Assembly (NCBI RefSeq): GCF_900112305.1
Contig: NZ_FOKT01000005.1
Coordinates: 62,001 to 126,000, forward strand
Length of the DNA stretch: 64,000 bases
Reading direction: 5' to 3'
Origin: Microbulbifer thermotolerans
Lineage (GTDB): Bacteria; Pseudomonadota; Gammaproteobacteria; Pseudomonadales; Cellvibrionaceae
Below the pieces are notes generated by a model. That model saw only the letters and a program-made list of their open reading frames with translations, was not told the DNA's origin and searched no databases. Positions within the stretch are counted from its first letter, which is position 1. Every line of letters starts with the position of its first letter. Shown in pieces: positions 55,636 through 63,789 of the stretch. A program made the translations under genes and the position numbers.

Positions 55636-56082
55636 TCAGGCCACGGAATCGTCCACCGGCTGTGTCAGCTCCGCCAGATATTCGCCGCAGAAACGCAGGG
55701 CATCGGTCACCGTTACTATGCCCGCCAGCTCCCCTTCGCGCATCACCAATACCGAGCCTATGCCGGTTTCCGCCATTGCCAGCAGTATTTTGTCCAGCGG
55801 GTCGTGGATATCGGCGATATAGGGCCGGCGGGCGCAGAGATCGTGAACATACAGCTGTTGTTCTTCCAGACGATGACCCGGCGCCCGGGCGCGTTCAATA
55901 TCCCGCCGGGAAATGACCGTTTCCAGGTCACCGTCGCGGGTGACCGGCAGGTGGTGCACCTGGTGTGCCTCCATCTGAGCCAGGGCTTCCTCCACGGGGG
56001 CGTTGATATCGATATGGTAGGGGAAAGGGGTCATCAGCGCCGCAAGAGTCGGCATATGATGAATATCTCGGGTCTTGGACAT
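55636..56082 (-). CDS. CBS-domain pair protein
   Basis: The 148-residue protein consists almost entirely of two CBS motifs (VEEALAQMEAHQVHHLPVTR with VISRRDIE, and LDKILLAMAETGIGSVLVMR with GIVTVTDALRF). CBS pairs bind adenine nucleotides and act as energy or redox sensors. It is convergent with the SLC13 gene. Its regulatory target is unknown. Confidence 0.88.
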   Translation of the reverse strand: MSKTRDIHHMPTLAALMTPFPYHIDINAPVEEALAQMEAHQVHHLPVTRDGDLETVISRRDIERARAPGHRLEEQQLYVHDLCARRPYIADIHDPLDKILLAMAETGIGSVLVMREGELAGIVTVTDALRFCGEYLAELTQPVDDSVA

Positions 56083-56575
56083 GGAACTGAATCCGCTTCT
56101 AGACTGTCATGAAATGATTATCTCGATCTTCCCGCCGTCATCGTTTAATCGAATATGACCGGGAATATGCATTGGTACAATATAGCAATAAGTTGTTGAT
56201 ATTTGCCGGTGAAGTCTTATTATTCGCGACCTCGGTCGATTAATATGAACGACATTGCGGTTTGGGCCCGTTTCTAGGCCCTTTTCCGGCTACTCTTATT
56301 TCCTGTACTGGCTATTATTGGCGCAGTGTCCGGCTGCGTTACGGCTGGCGGCAGGCAGGTATCGTCGTTTTGTAAACGCATTTTTGTGCCGCGCACTATC
56401 GTGTAATACAGTTATTCGCATCGATATATCGCGTAAGCGCTATTGAGTGAGTACAGGTTGCAACGCTGTTTATATCGGCCGGGCAGCGTATGTCACAAAG
56501 AGATCTATCGCAAACTCTGTGCTGATAACGGGCACTGGTTGTGTATTATCAATAACAGTTGTAGAGGTTTATTGA
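56083..56575. other. AT-rich intergenic region upstream of the MvaT-like gene
   Basis: This 493-bp gap between divergent genes has no credible reading frame. It is AT-richer than its surroundings, with an AGAGG ribosome site at its right edge. It likely contains the promoter of the nucleoid-protein gene, which in this family is often autoregulated. No specific motif was recognised. Confidence 0.5.
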
Positions 56576-57049
56576 ATGTTTCACGAGTACGAACAGATAG
56601 AACAGCAAATAGCTGAACACCAGGCCAAAATCGAGGAGCTGCAGCAGCAGATGGCGCTTGTGGAGCGCAAAAAACAGGGCGCAATTGCCTTTGATAAGGC
56701 ACTGATCAACCTCGCTGCCGAGTACGATATGGTGGAAGAGGAATTCTTCGTTGTACGCGGCAAGGAAATCGTCGAGTGGCTGGTTAGCCAGTTAAACGAC
56801 GAAAATGCTCCGGACTTTGTTCACACCCTGAAGTCCCGGGTTGCCCGCGTGCTGAAGAAGGAGAGCGATACCCCCCGCCGCACCCGCCGCGCCACGGCCA
56901 GCAAATCCAGCGAGCCGAAGTTGGAAACCGGCCACTACCGCAACCCCTATACCGGCGCCACTGTGGAAAAGAAAAAGCGTAATCCTAAACAGTTGAGTCA
57001 GTGGATTGAGGAGCACGGCCTGGAAACCGTAAAAGAGTGGAAAATCTAA
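56576..57049 (+). CDS. MvaT/H-NS-like nucleoid-associated protein
   Basis: The 157-residue protein begins with a coiled-coil (about 1-50: EYEQIEQQIAEHQAKIEELQ), typical of H-NS-family oligomerisation. A basic linker follows (RRTRRATASKSS), and a C-terminal DNA-binding motif reads HYRNPYTGATVEKKKRNPKQ then WIEEHGLETVKEWKI. This resembles the MvaT/H-NS pattern (Y.NP.TG...). Such proteins silence AT-rich transferred DNA, relevant to the AT-rich islands here. The middle region is longer than in MvaT, so the family call is moderate. Confidence 0.72.
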   Translation: MFHEYEQIEQQIAEHQAKIEELQQQMALVERKKQGAIAFDKALINLAAEYDMVEEEFFVVRGKEIVEWLVSQLNDENAPDFVHTLKSRVARVLKKESDTPRRTRRATASKSSEPKLETGHYRNPYTGATVEKKKRNPKQLSQWIEEHGLETVKEWKI

Positions 57050-57191
57050 TTCCGCATTGATCGAATCCCGGTATCGAAAAATTCGTTACCGGGATTATTT
57101 TTCTCTTTATTTTCCTCCATCGGTTCACCGCTATCCATATCGGCGCCGTTTGTCACTTGTCAGGCCGCTGAATTAAACAGGATTCTCGTTG

Positions 57192-57743
57192 ATGCTACGT
57201 CTTGTCAGTATTGTAATGGTGCTTCTTGTGGGCGCGCCCTGGTCTGCGGCTCAACAGCTGGCTGAACAGGTGGAGCCCCAGGTGATTTACCTGGTGCGCC
57301 ATGCAGAGAAAAGTGCAAGCGGCGACCAGCGCGATCCCGCACTGGCCAAGCTGGGCCGGGAAAGAGCGCGACACCTGGCTTATGTTCTGGGCGATGCCCG
57401 TATTGAAAAGATATTTACAACGGACTACACGCGTACCCGGCAGACCGTTGAGCCCCTGGCGAACCAATTGGGATTGACCCCAGAAGTCTACGATCCGCGT
57501 GTGCTGCGGGAATTTGCACAACAGCTGCTGCAAACCGGCGGGCGCAGCCTGGTGGTGGGGCACAGCAACACCACGCCGCAACTGGTTGCCCTGCTCGGAG
57601 GGGATGCCGGCGCGGCGATTGACGAAAAATCAGAATTTGATCGTTTGTATATCGTCATCCGCGACCGTGGCCATGTAACTACAATTCTGCAGCGCTATGG
57701 TCGCGAACCTGCCCTCCTAAAAGTTCGCGAACAAACTCCGTAA
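57192..57743 (+). CDS. Secreted histidine phosphatase family protein
   Basis: The ATG at 57192 gives 183 residues with a signal peptide ([13 protein letters not shown]). The phosphatase motif LVRHAEK and the second His in VVGHSNT are present, with [14 protein letters not shown] between. It belongs to the phosphoglycerate mutase-like (SixA/Ais) branch and should act in the periplasm on an unknown phosphoester. Its last 65 bp overlap the 3' end of the convergent cobB gene. Confidence 0.87.
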   Translation: MLRLVSIVMVLLVGAPWSAAQQLAEQVEPQVIYLVRHAEKSASGDQRDPALAKLGRERARHLAYVLGDARIEKIFTTDYTRTRQTVEPLANQLGLTPEVYDPRVLREFAQQLLQTGGRSLVVGHSNTTPQLVALLGGDAGAAIDEKSEFDRLYIVIRDRGHVTTILQRYGREPALLKVREQTP

Positions 57744-58416
57744 CAACTTGCGAAGCCGGGCCGTGGCGGTGCTCGGCAAAGGCATCGCCGACACTGCTGC
57801 GCTCCAGGTTCAGTTCCACGCTGTGGGCGCCGGCCCTGTTGGCGCACTCGACAAAACCCGCCGCCGGATAGACATTGCCGGAGGTGCCGATGCTGACAAA
57901 CAAATCGCAGTCTGCCAGCGCTGAATAAATCCGCTCCATTTCCAGTGGCATCTCCCCAAACCAGACAACGTGGGGTCGCAGCGTTCCGCTCCGTTTACAG
58001 CAGGGGCAGACCGCTTCCACGTGCAGGTCTTCGCGAATAGAAAAGCACTGGCCGCTGATAGCGCACCGGGCCTTCAGCAATTCACCGTGCATATGGATCA
58101 GGTTGCGGCTGCCGGCGCACTCGTGCAGATCATCGATATTCTGGGTTACCAGCAGAAAATCCCCGGGAAAATGTTTTTCCAGTTGCGCCAGGGCCCGATG
58201 CGCGGCGTTGGGGGTAATTTCCGGTGAAAGCAATTGCCTGCGGCGCTCGTTATAAAAGCGTTGTACCAGCTGCGGATTTTTCGCAAAAGCCTCTGGGGTG
58301 GCTACCTCTTCAAGGCGGTGGTTTTCCCACAGCCCGTCGGCACCGCGGAAAGTGCGGATACCGGACTCGGCGGATATACCGGCCCCCGTGAGTATTACGA
58401 TACGGCTGTATTTCAT
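57679..58416 (-). CDS. cobB: Sirtuin NAD-dependent protein deacylase
   Basis: The 245-residue protein has the NAD motif [10 protein letters not shown] (11-20), catalytic His110 (HMHGE), and four zinc-binding Cys residues (C118, C124 and the CPCC pair). Tyr55 and Arg58 in RFYNERRR match the class III residues that favour succinyl-lysine as well as acetyl-lysine. Cytoplasmic. The ATG lies only a few bases from the edge of a MITE-like element, whose terminus supplies AGAGA at ribosome-site distance. Confidence 0.93.
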   Translation of the reverse strand: MKYSRIVILTGAGISAESGIRTFRGADGLWENHRLEEVATPEAFAKNPQLVQRFYNERRRQLLSPEITPNAAHRALAQLEKHFPGDFLLVTQNIDDLHECAGSRNLIHMHGELLKARCAISGQCFSIREDLHVEAVCPCCKRSGTLRPHVVWFGEMPLEMERIYSALADCDLFVSIGTSGNVYPAAGFVECANRAGAHSVELNLERSSVGDAFAEHRHGPASQVVTEFVRELLGGQVRDHSAAEL

Positions 58417-58418
58417 TG

Positions 58419-58519
58419 GGGAATCTCTGATTAATTTATGTGAACGCCGGAATTGGTTCCGAGGTGCTCAGGCCTCGAAGTGTTTTTGCCTGCCGGAAGC
58501 GTATTAATCAGCGCTTCCC
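58419..58519 (+). mobile_element. Short MITE-like derivative (copy 12, 101 bp)
   Basis: Left end GGGAATCTCTGATTAATTTA, right end GGAAGCGTATTAATCAGCGC, with TA after the right end (58520-58521) and TG in place of TA on the left. The central stem is deleted, as in copy 9. It abuts the cobB start codon. Confidence 0.78.
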
Positions 58520-58558
58520 TAGACCTTTTCCCTCATCCCTCCCTAGCCGGGAGGTTCC

Positions 58559-59866
58559 TCAATGCATTTTCAACGGCGGTTTGACAAAGCGGTTCGCTTT
58601 TCCCACCAGATAAATAAGCATGGCCTTGCTCCATCCATGTACCGCAGCCAGGTGCATGCGGTATAGCGAACGATAGGCCAGACCGGCAATCCGCCCCTCA
58701 ATGGTGAGCCTGCCCTTGACCAGGGTTCCCATCAGGTTGCCCACCGCCGTGTGCTGGCTCAGAGATACCAGAGAGCCGCGGTCGCGGTAGCGGAATGGTT
58801 TTAACGGGCGACCTTCGATTTTCGCAAGCAAGTTATATTCGGCCACGCCCGCCATTTGCTGGGCTGCCTGGGCGCGTGGTGGCACTTTTTGCCCAACCGC
58901 GTCGATACAGTCGGCGCAGTCGCCAAGGGCGAAAATATTATCATCGTCTACCGACAGAAGATCTGGTTTAACCTTAATCTGATTGATTTGGTTGACGGTG
59001 AGGCCGTCCAGCTGGGCGAGGAAGTCGGGTGCCTTGACGCCAGCGGCCCAAACGCGGATGGTGGCCGCAATCTTATCGCCATTTTGAGTGATCAGTCCGT
59101 CGGCCGTGGCTTCCGCTACAGTGCAGCCGGTGAGTACACGCACTTCCAGCTTGCGCAGCTCGCGTTCCGCATTTTTACCCAGGCGGGGCGGCAGCGCCGG
59201 CAGCAGGTGTGGGCCCGCCTCAATCAGAGTGATATCCAGGGCGTTACGGCGGATATGGCCGTAGTTTCCCATTTGTCGGCAGGCTTCCACCAGTTCCGCA
59301 GACAGCTCCACACCAGTAGCGCCACCGCCGACGATAGCGATCTGCAATTTTTTTTCGGTGTGTGTTTCCAATTGCAGAAAGCGATCCAGTAACAGCCGAT
59401 GGAAGCGCTGCGCCTGTACACTGCTGTCGAGAAACACACAGTGCTCGTGTACGCCGGGGGTGTGGAAATCATTGCTGCGGCTGCCGATACACAATACCAG
59501 GTAGTCGTACTCGAGTTCTCGCGCCGGCACCAGCTGCTGGCCTTTGTCGTCTTCGACTGGCGCCAAGTGAATCACCCGGCGCTCGCGGTCCAGCTTCTGC
59601 AGACTGCCTAGCTGAAAAATAAAACCGTGGCTGCGCGCATGTACCTGGTAATTGAGCGAGTCCAGGCTGGAATCGAGGGCGCCAGTTGCCACTTGGTGCA
59701 GCAGAGGTTTCCAGATGTGTGTGCGGTTCTTGTCGACCAAGGTGACCTGTGCGGCGGGGGATTTGCGTCGGCGTTTGAGGTAGGGGGTGAAACTGAAATA
59801 GCGCCCCAATCGTGTGGCCAGTTGCAGGCCCCCCGCACCGCCGCCAACAATGATAATCTTCTTCAT
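58559..59866 (-). CDS. ndh: Type II NADH dehydrogenase (NDH-2)
   Basis: The 435-residue protein has an FAD motif (IIIVGGGAGGLQLATRLG), an NADH motif (IAIVGGGATGVELSAELVEA) and FALGDCADC near the C-terminal FAD contact. The C-terminal region (YRMHLAAVHGWSKAMLIYLV) is the amphipathic membrane anchor of NDH-2. It passes electrons from NADH to quinone without proton pumping. AGGAAG precedes the ATG at 59866; a GTG two codons upstream is possible. It follows the SelD-like flavoprotein gene by about 70 bp. Confidence 0.9.
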   Translation of the reverse strand: MKKIIIVGGGAGGLQLATRLGRYFSFTPYLKRRRKSPAAQVTLVDKNRTHIWKPLLHQVATGALDSSLDSLNYQVHARSHGFIFQLGSLQKLDRERRVIHLAPVEDDKGQQLVPARELEYDYLVLCIGSRSNDFHTPGVHEHCVFLDSSVQAQRFHRLLLDRFLQLETHTEKKLQIAIVGGGATGVELSAELVEACRQMGNYGHIRRNALDITLIEAGPHLLPALPPRLGKNAERELRKLEVRVLTGCTVAEATADGLITQNGDKIAATIRVWAAGVKAPDFLAQLDGLTVNQINQIKVKPDLLSVDDDNIFALGDCADCIDAVGQKVPPRAQAAQQMAGVAEYNLLAKIEGRPLKPFRYRDRGSLVSLSQHTAVGNLMGTLVKGRLTIEGRIAGLAYRSLYRMHLAAVHGWSKAMLIYLVGKANRFVKPPLKMH

Positions 59867-59938
59867 ACTCACTTCTTCCTCTGCTTTACAACAACAGCGC
59901 AGGCGCCTCGTATCTACTCTGTGCTTTAGCCGTAAGTG

Positions 59939-61081
59939 TCACGAGGGCAGTGGCAGCTGGCTAAAGCGCCGCATAAATTTTCGGTCGATATGGTGTTTCA
60001 AGTGCCACAGGCTGGTACCGGCCAGGGCGAAGCCGTTGCGCACCGCGATGGCGCGCTTGTCTCCGCAGGAGAGCAGGCTCAGGAAATGCTTCTGTGGGCG
60101 GAAATCCCGGAGTCTTTTACCAGACAGAGCTGCGCGCAGATTGTGGAAAAGCACCGGTCCCTGGCGCACTGCATAAACACCGGCCTTGGGCAGGGGATTG
60201 TCAGAGAAGCTGGCGACATCGCCCGCCGCAAAAATATTTGGGTAACCGGGAGCGCGCAACTTTTCATCCACCCGTATAAATCCCCGCTTGTCCAACGCCA
60301 GCCCGCAGTCCGCCAGCCAGGGGGGCGCGGCGGCGCTGGTGCACAGTAATACATGATCCAGCGCCAGCCGTTGTCCCTCGGTGCTGCGCACGCCAGATTC
60401 ACTGATCTCCCCAACCGGCCAGTTGCGGTGCAGATGCACGCCGAGCCTGTTCAGCTCCCGCGCCACAAGATCGCGGGCCCGCGCCGGATAACCTTCCGGC
60501 ACGCTGTCACCACTGTGGATTAAGTGTATCTGAACGCGGTGTGAACGACGTTGTGTTTTAAGCGCGTAGGCCATGGCCATTGCCACTTCACAGCCGCCGG
60601 CGCCGCCGCCGATTACCCCCAGTGCCAGGGATGTGGAGCTTTCGCGCAGACGCTTTTGCAGCTGTTGCCAGTGGTGGTGGAACTGATCTATGGGCTTGAC
60701 CGGAATCGCCAGCTCCGCTCCGGGCAAATCGCGTGCAGGCGTTGCGCCCACATCCAGAGACAGCAGGCCGTACTCCAAATCCGGATGCCCCTGCAAGAAG
60801 ATCCGGCCCTCGCAGGGATCGATGCGGTGGGCGCGGGACTGCACAAAGCGAGCACCGGCGGCGCGACAGAGACGCACCAGGTCGATATGGATTTCATCGG
60901 GCCGGTAATGCCCCGCAATAAGACCCGGCAGCATACCGGAATAGGCGGTATCAACCTTGGGGGAGACCAGCGTCAGCCGCACACCGGGCAGAGGATCTTC
61001 CGCCCACATCCGCAGCACCACGGCATGGGCGTGGCCGCCGCCGACCAGGACGATATCGCGACAATTGGACTGCGCTTGCAT
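59939..61081 (-). CDS. FAD-dependent oxidoreductase resembling the N-terminal domain of SelD fusions
   Basis: The 380-residue protein has two Rossmann motifs (DIVLVGGGHAHAVVLRMWAE; LGVIGGGAGGCEVAMAMAYA), AYSGMLPGLIAGHY, and FAAGDVASF. The combination GGGHAHAVVLRMW + SGMLPG is what I know from the flavoprotein domain fused in front of selenide-water dikinase SelD in many gammaproteobacteria. Here it ends after RFSQLPLPS, where the SelD kinase domain would begin, so it stands alone. Its electron acceptor and role are unknown. It is probably co-transcribed with ndh. Confidence 0.78.
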   Translation of the reverse strand: MQAQSNCRDIVLVGGGHAHAVVLRMWAEDPLPGVRLTLVSPKVDTAYSGMLPGLIAGHYRPDEIHIDLVRLCRAAGARFVQSRAHRIDPCEGRIFLQGHPDLEYGLLSLDVGATPARDLPGAELAIPVKPIDQFHHHWQQLQKRLRESSTSLALGVIGGGAGGCEVAMAMAYALKTQRRSHRVQIHLIHSGDSVPEGYPARARDLVARELNRLGVHLHRNWPVGEISESGVRSTEGQRLALDHVLLCTSAAAPPWLADCGLALDKRGFIRVDEKLRAPGYPNIFAAGDVASFSDNPLPKAGVYAVRQGPVLFHNLRAALSGKRLRDFRPQKHFLSLLSCGDKRAIAVRNGFALAGTSLWHLKHHIDRKFMRRFSQLPLPS

Positions 61082-61272
61082 AAGTTACCGCTGTATTAAT
61101 TACAGGATCGTTTATGGCAAAACCAGTGATCGAGGGTGCCGCAGGAGCGGGATAAATGCCAGTGCTTAATTTAGTCGTTGCTGCGGTGGAATTCTTACGG
61201 AGGACTTCTGGTGCATTCGCTTGCTGACAAATGGGTATATCACTCCTCCAAATTATGAGTGCCTATAAGCTA

Positions 61273-61487
61273 GGGAACCTCTGATTACTTCGCGTGAACA
61301 CCATGGTGGGTTCCGGGGCGCTCAGGCAATAGGCTGGATATTTCGAAAACGCACAAGTACTTCCCTGTAGCTCCGGCGGATACATCCCTGTATCCGACGG
61401 TTTCGAAATATCCATCCTATCACCTGAGCTTCTCATCCGCCCACGAAGAATCTCTGCCACCAGAAAACGAATGAATCAGAGATGCCC
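61273..61487 (+). mobile_element. MITE-like element, full copy (copy 13, 215 bp)
   Basis: Left end GGGAACCTCTGATTACTTCG with TA before it (61271-61272); the right end is diverged (CGAATGAATCAGAGATGCCC) and followed by TG. Central arms ATAGGCTGGATATTTCGAAA and TTTCGAAATATCCATCCTAT pair with one mismatch. It lies about 190 bp upstream of the SelD-like gene. Confidence 0.88.
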
Positions 61488-61853
61488 TGGCTGATTATGT
61501 ATGCCGCATCTCCTTTGACCAGCTCCCTGTGTCCATCGCAGCTACACAGGAATGCGCGGCGCATCCAGGAGAGACACAACAATAATAGAACGTAGTATCG
61601 AGAGAAATCAGTGATTGGTACTAGTGTCTCATTTGGGTCATAGACATGCCTGTATATGTAAACAGTCTTGTCCGTGTAGTAATAAATATTGCAATATGAC
61701 TGGCGTCAAAAGCGTTTTGTTTTGTAGGTGCTCACAAACTACCTGTTGCGGAGATAGTTATATCAAGTCCGTGCTCAGTAGCCAGTGGCTCTTGTTCACC
61801 GATGAGCCGCCGCTAAGTCGTTGACTTTAAAGGGTGTAGTAATAAAAATTTGA

Positions 61854-61961
61854 GCCACATAAATAAAAAGATAACCGAGCGTCTGGTTCGTTTAACGCCT
61901 GAATTTAAATCGAGTTTTAGGTTATCTCATTGATTTCAATGGCGTTTTTTCAGTATGTGGC
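61854..61961. repeat. Nested inverted repeat before the integron cassettes
   Basis: Outer arms GCCACATA (61854-61861) and TATGTGGC (61954-61961) enclose inner arms AGATAACC (61869-61876) and GGTTATCT (61920-61927). It precedes the first cassette by about 60 bp. It could be a terminator-like or recombination structure. No attC core pair was found in it. Confidence 0.45.
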
Positions 61962-62021
61962 ATTGGGCGCTTGTGGGCAAGGGGCTGGGTGATATAGAGC
62001 TACTGGCTTTTGAATAAAACT

Positions 62022-62028
62022 GTTAAGT
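62022..62028 (+). other. Candidate recombination core at the left end of the cassette array
   Basis: GTTAAGT fits the integron core GTTRRRY and lies just before the first cassette gene. It could be an attI-side junction or the end of a degraded attC. Short motif, so weak on its own. Confidence 0.35.
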
Positions 62029-62044
62029 TTCAATGGAGGCCCCG

Positions 62045-62536
62045 ATGGAGGCAAAAGATATAATCACGCTTACCATTTCGGGAGGTGCGCTGGCTGTTTC
62101 ACTTATTTCATTGTATTTCAGCCTTTTCCATAAGCGGACTTCTCTTGTTGGAACTCTTGCAGCGTGGAATCCGAGAACCGAGAATTTTGAGAACTCTCAA
62201 GCCTGTGAGGTCGCAATTTCCAATACGGGGAATAGAGAACTTGTTCTTAGAGAAATCGAGATTCTGAGTTTCCCGGAAATAGAAGGTGAATTATTTCCCG
62301 TTTTGGAGTCAGAGCAAGTTCCCGCTGTCCTGAAACCTGGCGAGATGAAATTATTGACGTTTCCGATACCGGACCTTTATCTGCAAAAGCTCGCAAAAGA
62401 AAAGAGGGTGCTTCGGCTAAATTTCCACATCTTAACAACTGAGGCCACGCTTAAGCTGGCGACAAAGGATTTGACCCCGCCCGTTGGTGGTGCAGATATA
62501 CCAGAATCCGACTGGAAGCCATTCAAGCTACAATGA
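62045..62536 (+). CDS. Cassette gene 1: membrane-anchored protein of unknown function
   Basis: The ATG at 62045 has GGAGG 6 bp upstream (an ATG at 62033 overlaps that site). The 163-residue protein has one N-terminal membrane segment (ITLTISGGALAVSLISLYFS) and a hydrophilic beta-rich domain (ACEVAISNTGNRELVLREIE, VLKPGEMKLLTFPI) that looks like an Ig-like fold. I do not recognise a family. An attC site begins 2 bp after its stop. Confidence 0.7.
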   Translation: MEAKDIITLTISGGALAVSLISLYFSLFHKRTSLVGTLAAWNPRTENFENSQACEVAISNTGNRELVLREIEILSFPEIEGELFPVLESEQVPAVLKPGEMKLLTFPIPDLYLQKLAKEKRVLRLNFHILTTEATLKLATKDLTPPVGGADIPESDWKPFKLQ

Positions 62537-62537
62537 A

Positions 62538-62622
62538 ACTTAACAAGGCCAATCACGGCGACAGCTTTTTCGTTACGGCTTCGCCTTCTCTACAAAGCTG
62601 CGCGTGTTGGCGGCGTTAGCTT
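62538..62622 (+). other. Integron attC site 1
   Basis: ACTTAAC (62538-62544) and GTTAGCT (62616-62622) form the outer cores. Inside, CCAATCACG and CGTGTTGG pair with one unpaired base, the extrahelical base typical of folded attC sites. Length about 85 bp. It sits directly after a cassette gene stop. Confidence 0.8.
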
Positions 62623-62633
62623 TAAATCGAACT

Positions 62634-62954
62634 ATGATCAGAAAATGTATTTTATTTATGGTGGTTTGTCTTCTTCCGATGGTGACTATCGCAGAAGGAG
62701 AAACTGTTGATGTAGAATTTAGAGAGCCGATATTGCCAATCTTTGTAGGTGTGGCTCTAATTACGTGGGGCGCGTATGAGCTCGGTGATGATGTTGAGTC
62801 TAGCCAAAGAAACGTTAAGCTTCTCTGGGGCGGTGCTTTGGTAGCTTCGGCGGGTATAATTCTATATCAAACATCTAAAGATAAAGGCTCACAAATTGTT
62901 GCGGTTCCAATTTCTCAAGGTGGTGCTTCAATTGCCTATAATTACCGCTTCTAG
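62634..62954 (+). CDS. Cassette gene 2: small membrane protein
   Basis: The ATG at 62634 gives 106 residues. An N-terminal signal-like segment (CILFMVVCLLPMVTIAEG) is followed by two hydrophobic stretches (ILPIFVGVALITWGAYELG and LWGGALVASAGIILYQ). It is likely exported or inner-membrane. No family was recognised. AT-rich, as expected of a cassette; it lies 11 bp after attC 1. Confidence 0.68.
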   Translation: MIRKCILFMVVCLLPMVTIAEGETVDVEFREPILPIFVGVALITWGAYELGDDVESSQRNVKLLWGGALVASAGIILYQTSKDKGSQIVAVPISQGGASIAYNYRF

Positions 62955-62960
62955 CCAAAA

Positions 62961-63076
62961 AGCTAACAAGTGTAGCCACCTGACACAAATAGCAACGTCC
63001 TTTTTTGGTGGTCGCGTTGCTCCCAATATACCAAAAAAGTACGTCACTATTTGTGCAGGTGCTACAGGCGTTATGG
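62961..63076 (+). other. Integron attC site 2
   Basis: AGCTAAC (62961-62967) and GTTATGG (63070-63076) bracket long complementary arms: TGTAGCCACCTGACACAAAT on the left pairs with ATTTGTGCAGGTGCTACA on the right, with unpaired bases. About 116 bp. Confidence 0.82.
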
Positions 63077-63093
63077 TTCAAAATAGTATGGCG

Positions 63094-63576
63094 ATGAAAA
63101 TTACATATTTTATAGTGTTGATATTTTACTTTAATGTTGCAAACGCCATCGAAGTTTCTGATGTAGAAAGCAGTATTAGCAATAAGGGCGCAGCTGCAAC
63201 GCTGGGTGAACTATCTTGGCCTTATGAAAAATGGAACGCATTTATCAAAGAGGTGGAGTCGGGAGACGCTCGTTGGGTTGCCCTTGCAATCAAGCTCCGT
63301 TCCGCATCAGATGCAGGAGCTTCATTTGAGCTGGATCATTCACTTGCGCATGCATATTCTAAGAATCCGAAAGCCTTTTCGGATCATCTAAATCCGAATC
63401 AACTATGCAACCCCAATTACATGGAGCTTAGCACCAAGCCAGAAGCTGAAGCTTACCTAAATAGGATGAAAACGATAATTAGTGAGCTTCCAGAATCAGC
63501 GTTTAAGAGCGAATGTAATAAGTTAGTTATTCGGTATGAACAATGGGTTTCCGAGTGGGATGGTACGCCACCATAA
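63094..63576 (+). CDS. Cassette gene 3: secreted protein of unknown function
   Basis: The ATG at 63094 gives 160 residues; ATGs at 63073 and 63088 are alternatives. A signal peptide (ITYFIVLIFYFNVANA) precedes a helical domain (YEKWNAFIKEVESGDARWVA, HLNPNQLCNPNYMEL) with two Cys. It is probably periplasmic. No family recognised. An attC site follows directly. Confidence 0.68.
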   Translation: MKITYFIVLIFYFNVANAIEVSDVESSISNKGAAATLGELSWPYEKWNAFIKEVESGDARWVALAIKLRSASDAGASFELDHSLAHAYSKNPKAFSDHLNPNQLCNPNYMELSTKPEAEAYLNRMKTIISELPESAFKSECNKLVIRYEQWVSEWDGTPP

Positions 63577-63688
63577 CAAGTTGCTGCACGCTGGCGCATA
63601 CTGCTACGCTCGTTTTGTTTCTATCGCTGCGCTCCATTTTTACACAAAACGCTCTCCGCAGTATGCGCAGGTGAGCAAAGCGTTATAA
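63571..63688 (+). other. Integron attC site 3
   Basis: CCATAAC (63571-63577) and GTTATAA (63682-63688) are the outer cores; inner arms TGCGCATACTGC-like and GCAGTATGCGC pair, with a second AAAACG/CGTTTT arm inside. About 118 bp. Its left edge overlaps the stop of cassette gene 3. Confidence 0.8.
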
Positions 63689-63735
63689 CCTAAAAGTAGT
63701 CCTGTAGCACCTCTAGAAGGAAGAAGAAAAGATGG

Positions 63736-63776
63736 ATTTAACAACTCCAAAGCCGCAACTTATGGCGGCGTTAGCA
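63736..63776 (+). other. Possible minimal attC site 4
   Basis: ATTTAAC (63736-63742) and GTTAGCA (63770-63776) enclose only a short GCCGC/GCGGC stem. If real, the cassette between attC 3 and this site is about 90 bp and encodes nothing convincing. It may be a degenerate attC. Confidence 0.4.
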
Positions 63777-63789
63777 GCTAGATCTCGTG

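Larger units (their letters stand above)
61082..62044. other. Long intergenic region leading into the cassette array
   Basis: This 963-bp stretch contains MITE-like copy 13 and then about 540 bp of AT-rich sequence. The latter has a hairpin at 61517-61541 (CCTGTGT/ACACAGG), a 13-bp direct repeat (GTGTAGTAATAAA at 61674 and 61834), a nested inverted repeat at 61854-61961 and a recombination core-like GTTAAGT at 62022. No integrase gene and no credible protein frame was found. Confidence 0.6.

Noticed and set aside
61263-61460. Small frames inside the repeat copies (for example ending FTRSNQRFPSL or containing REHYGSFRGAQAIG)
   Set aside because: The same peptides recur wherever the repeat occurs and lack ribosome sites; they are products of the repeat sequence.
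61517-61541. CCTGTGT/ACACAGG hairpin as another copy of the repeat apex
   Set aside because: Resembles the apex only over a short stretch, with no flanking arms or termini.
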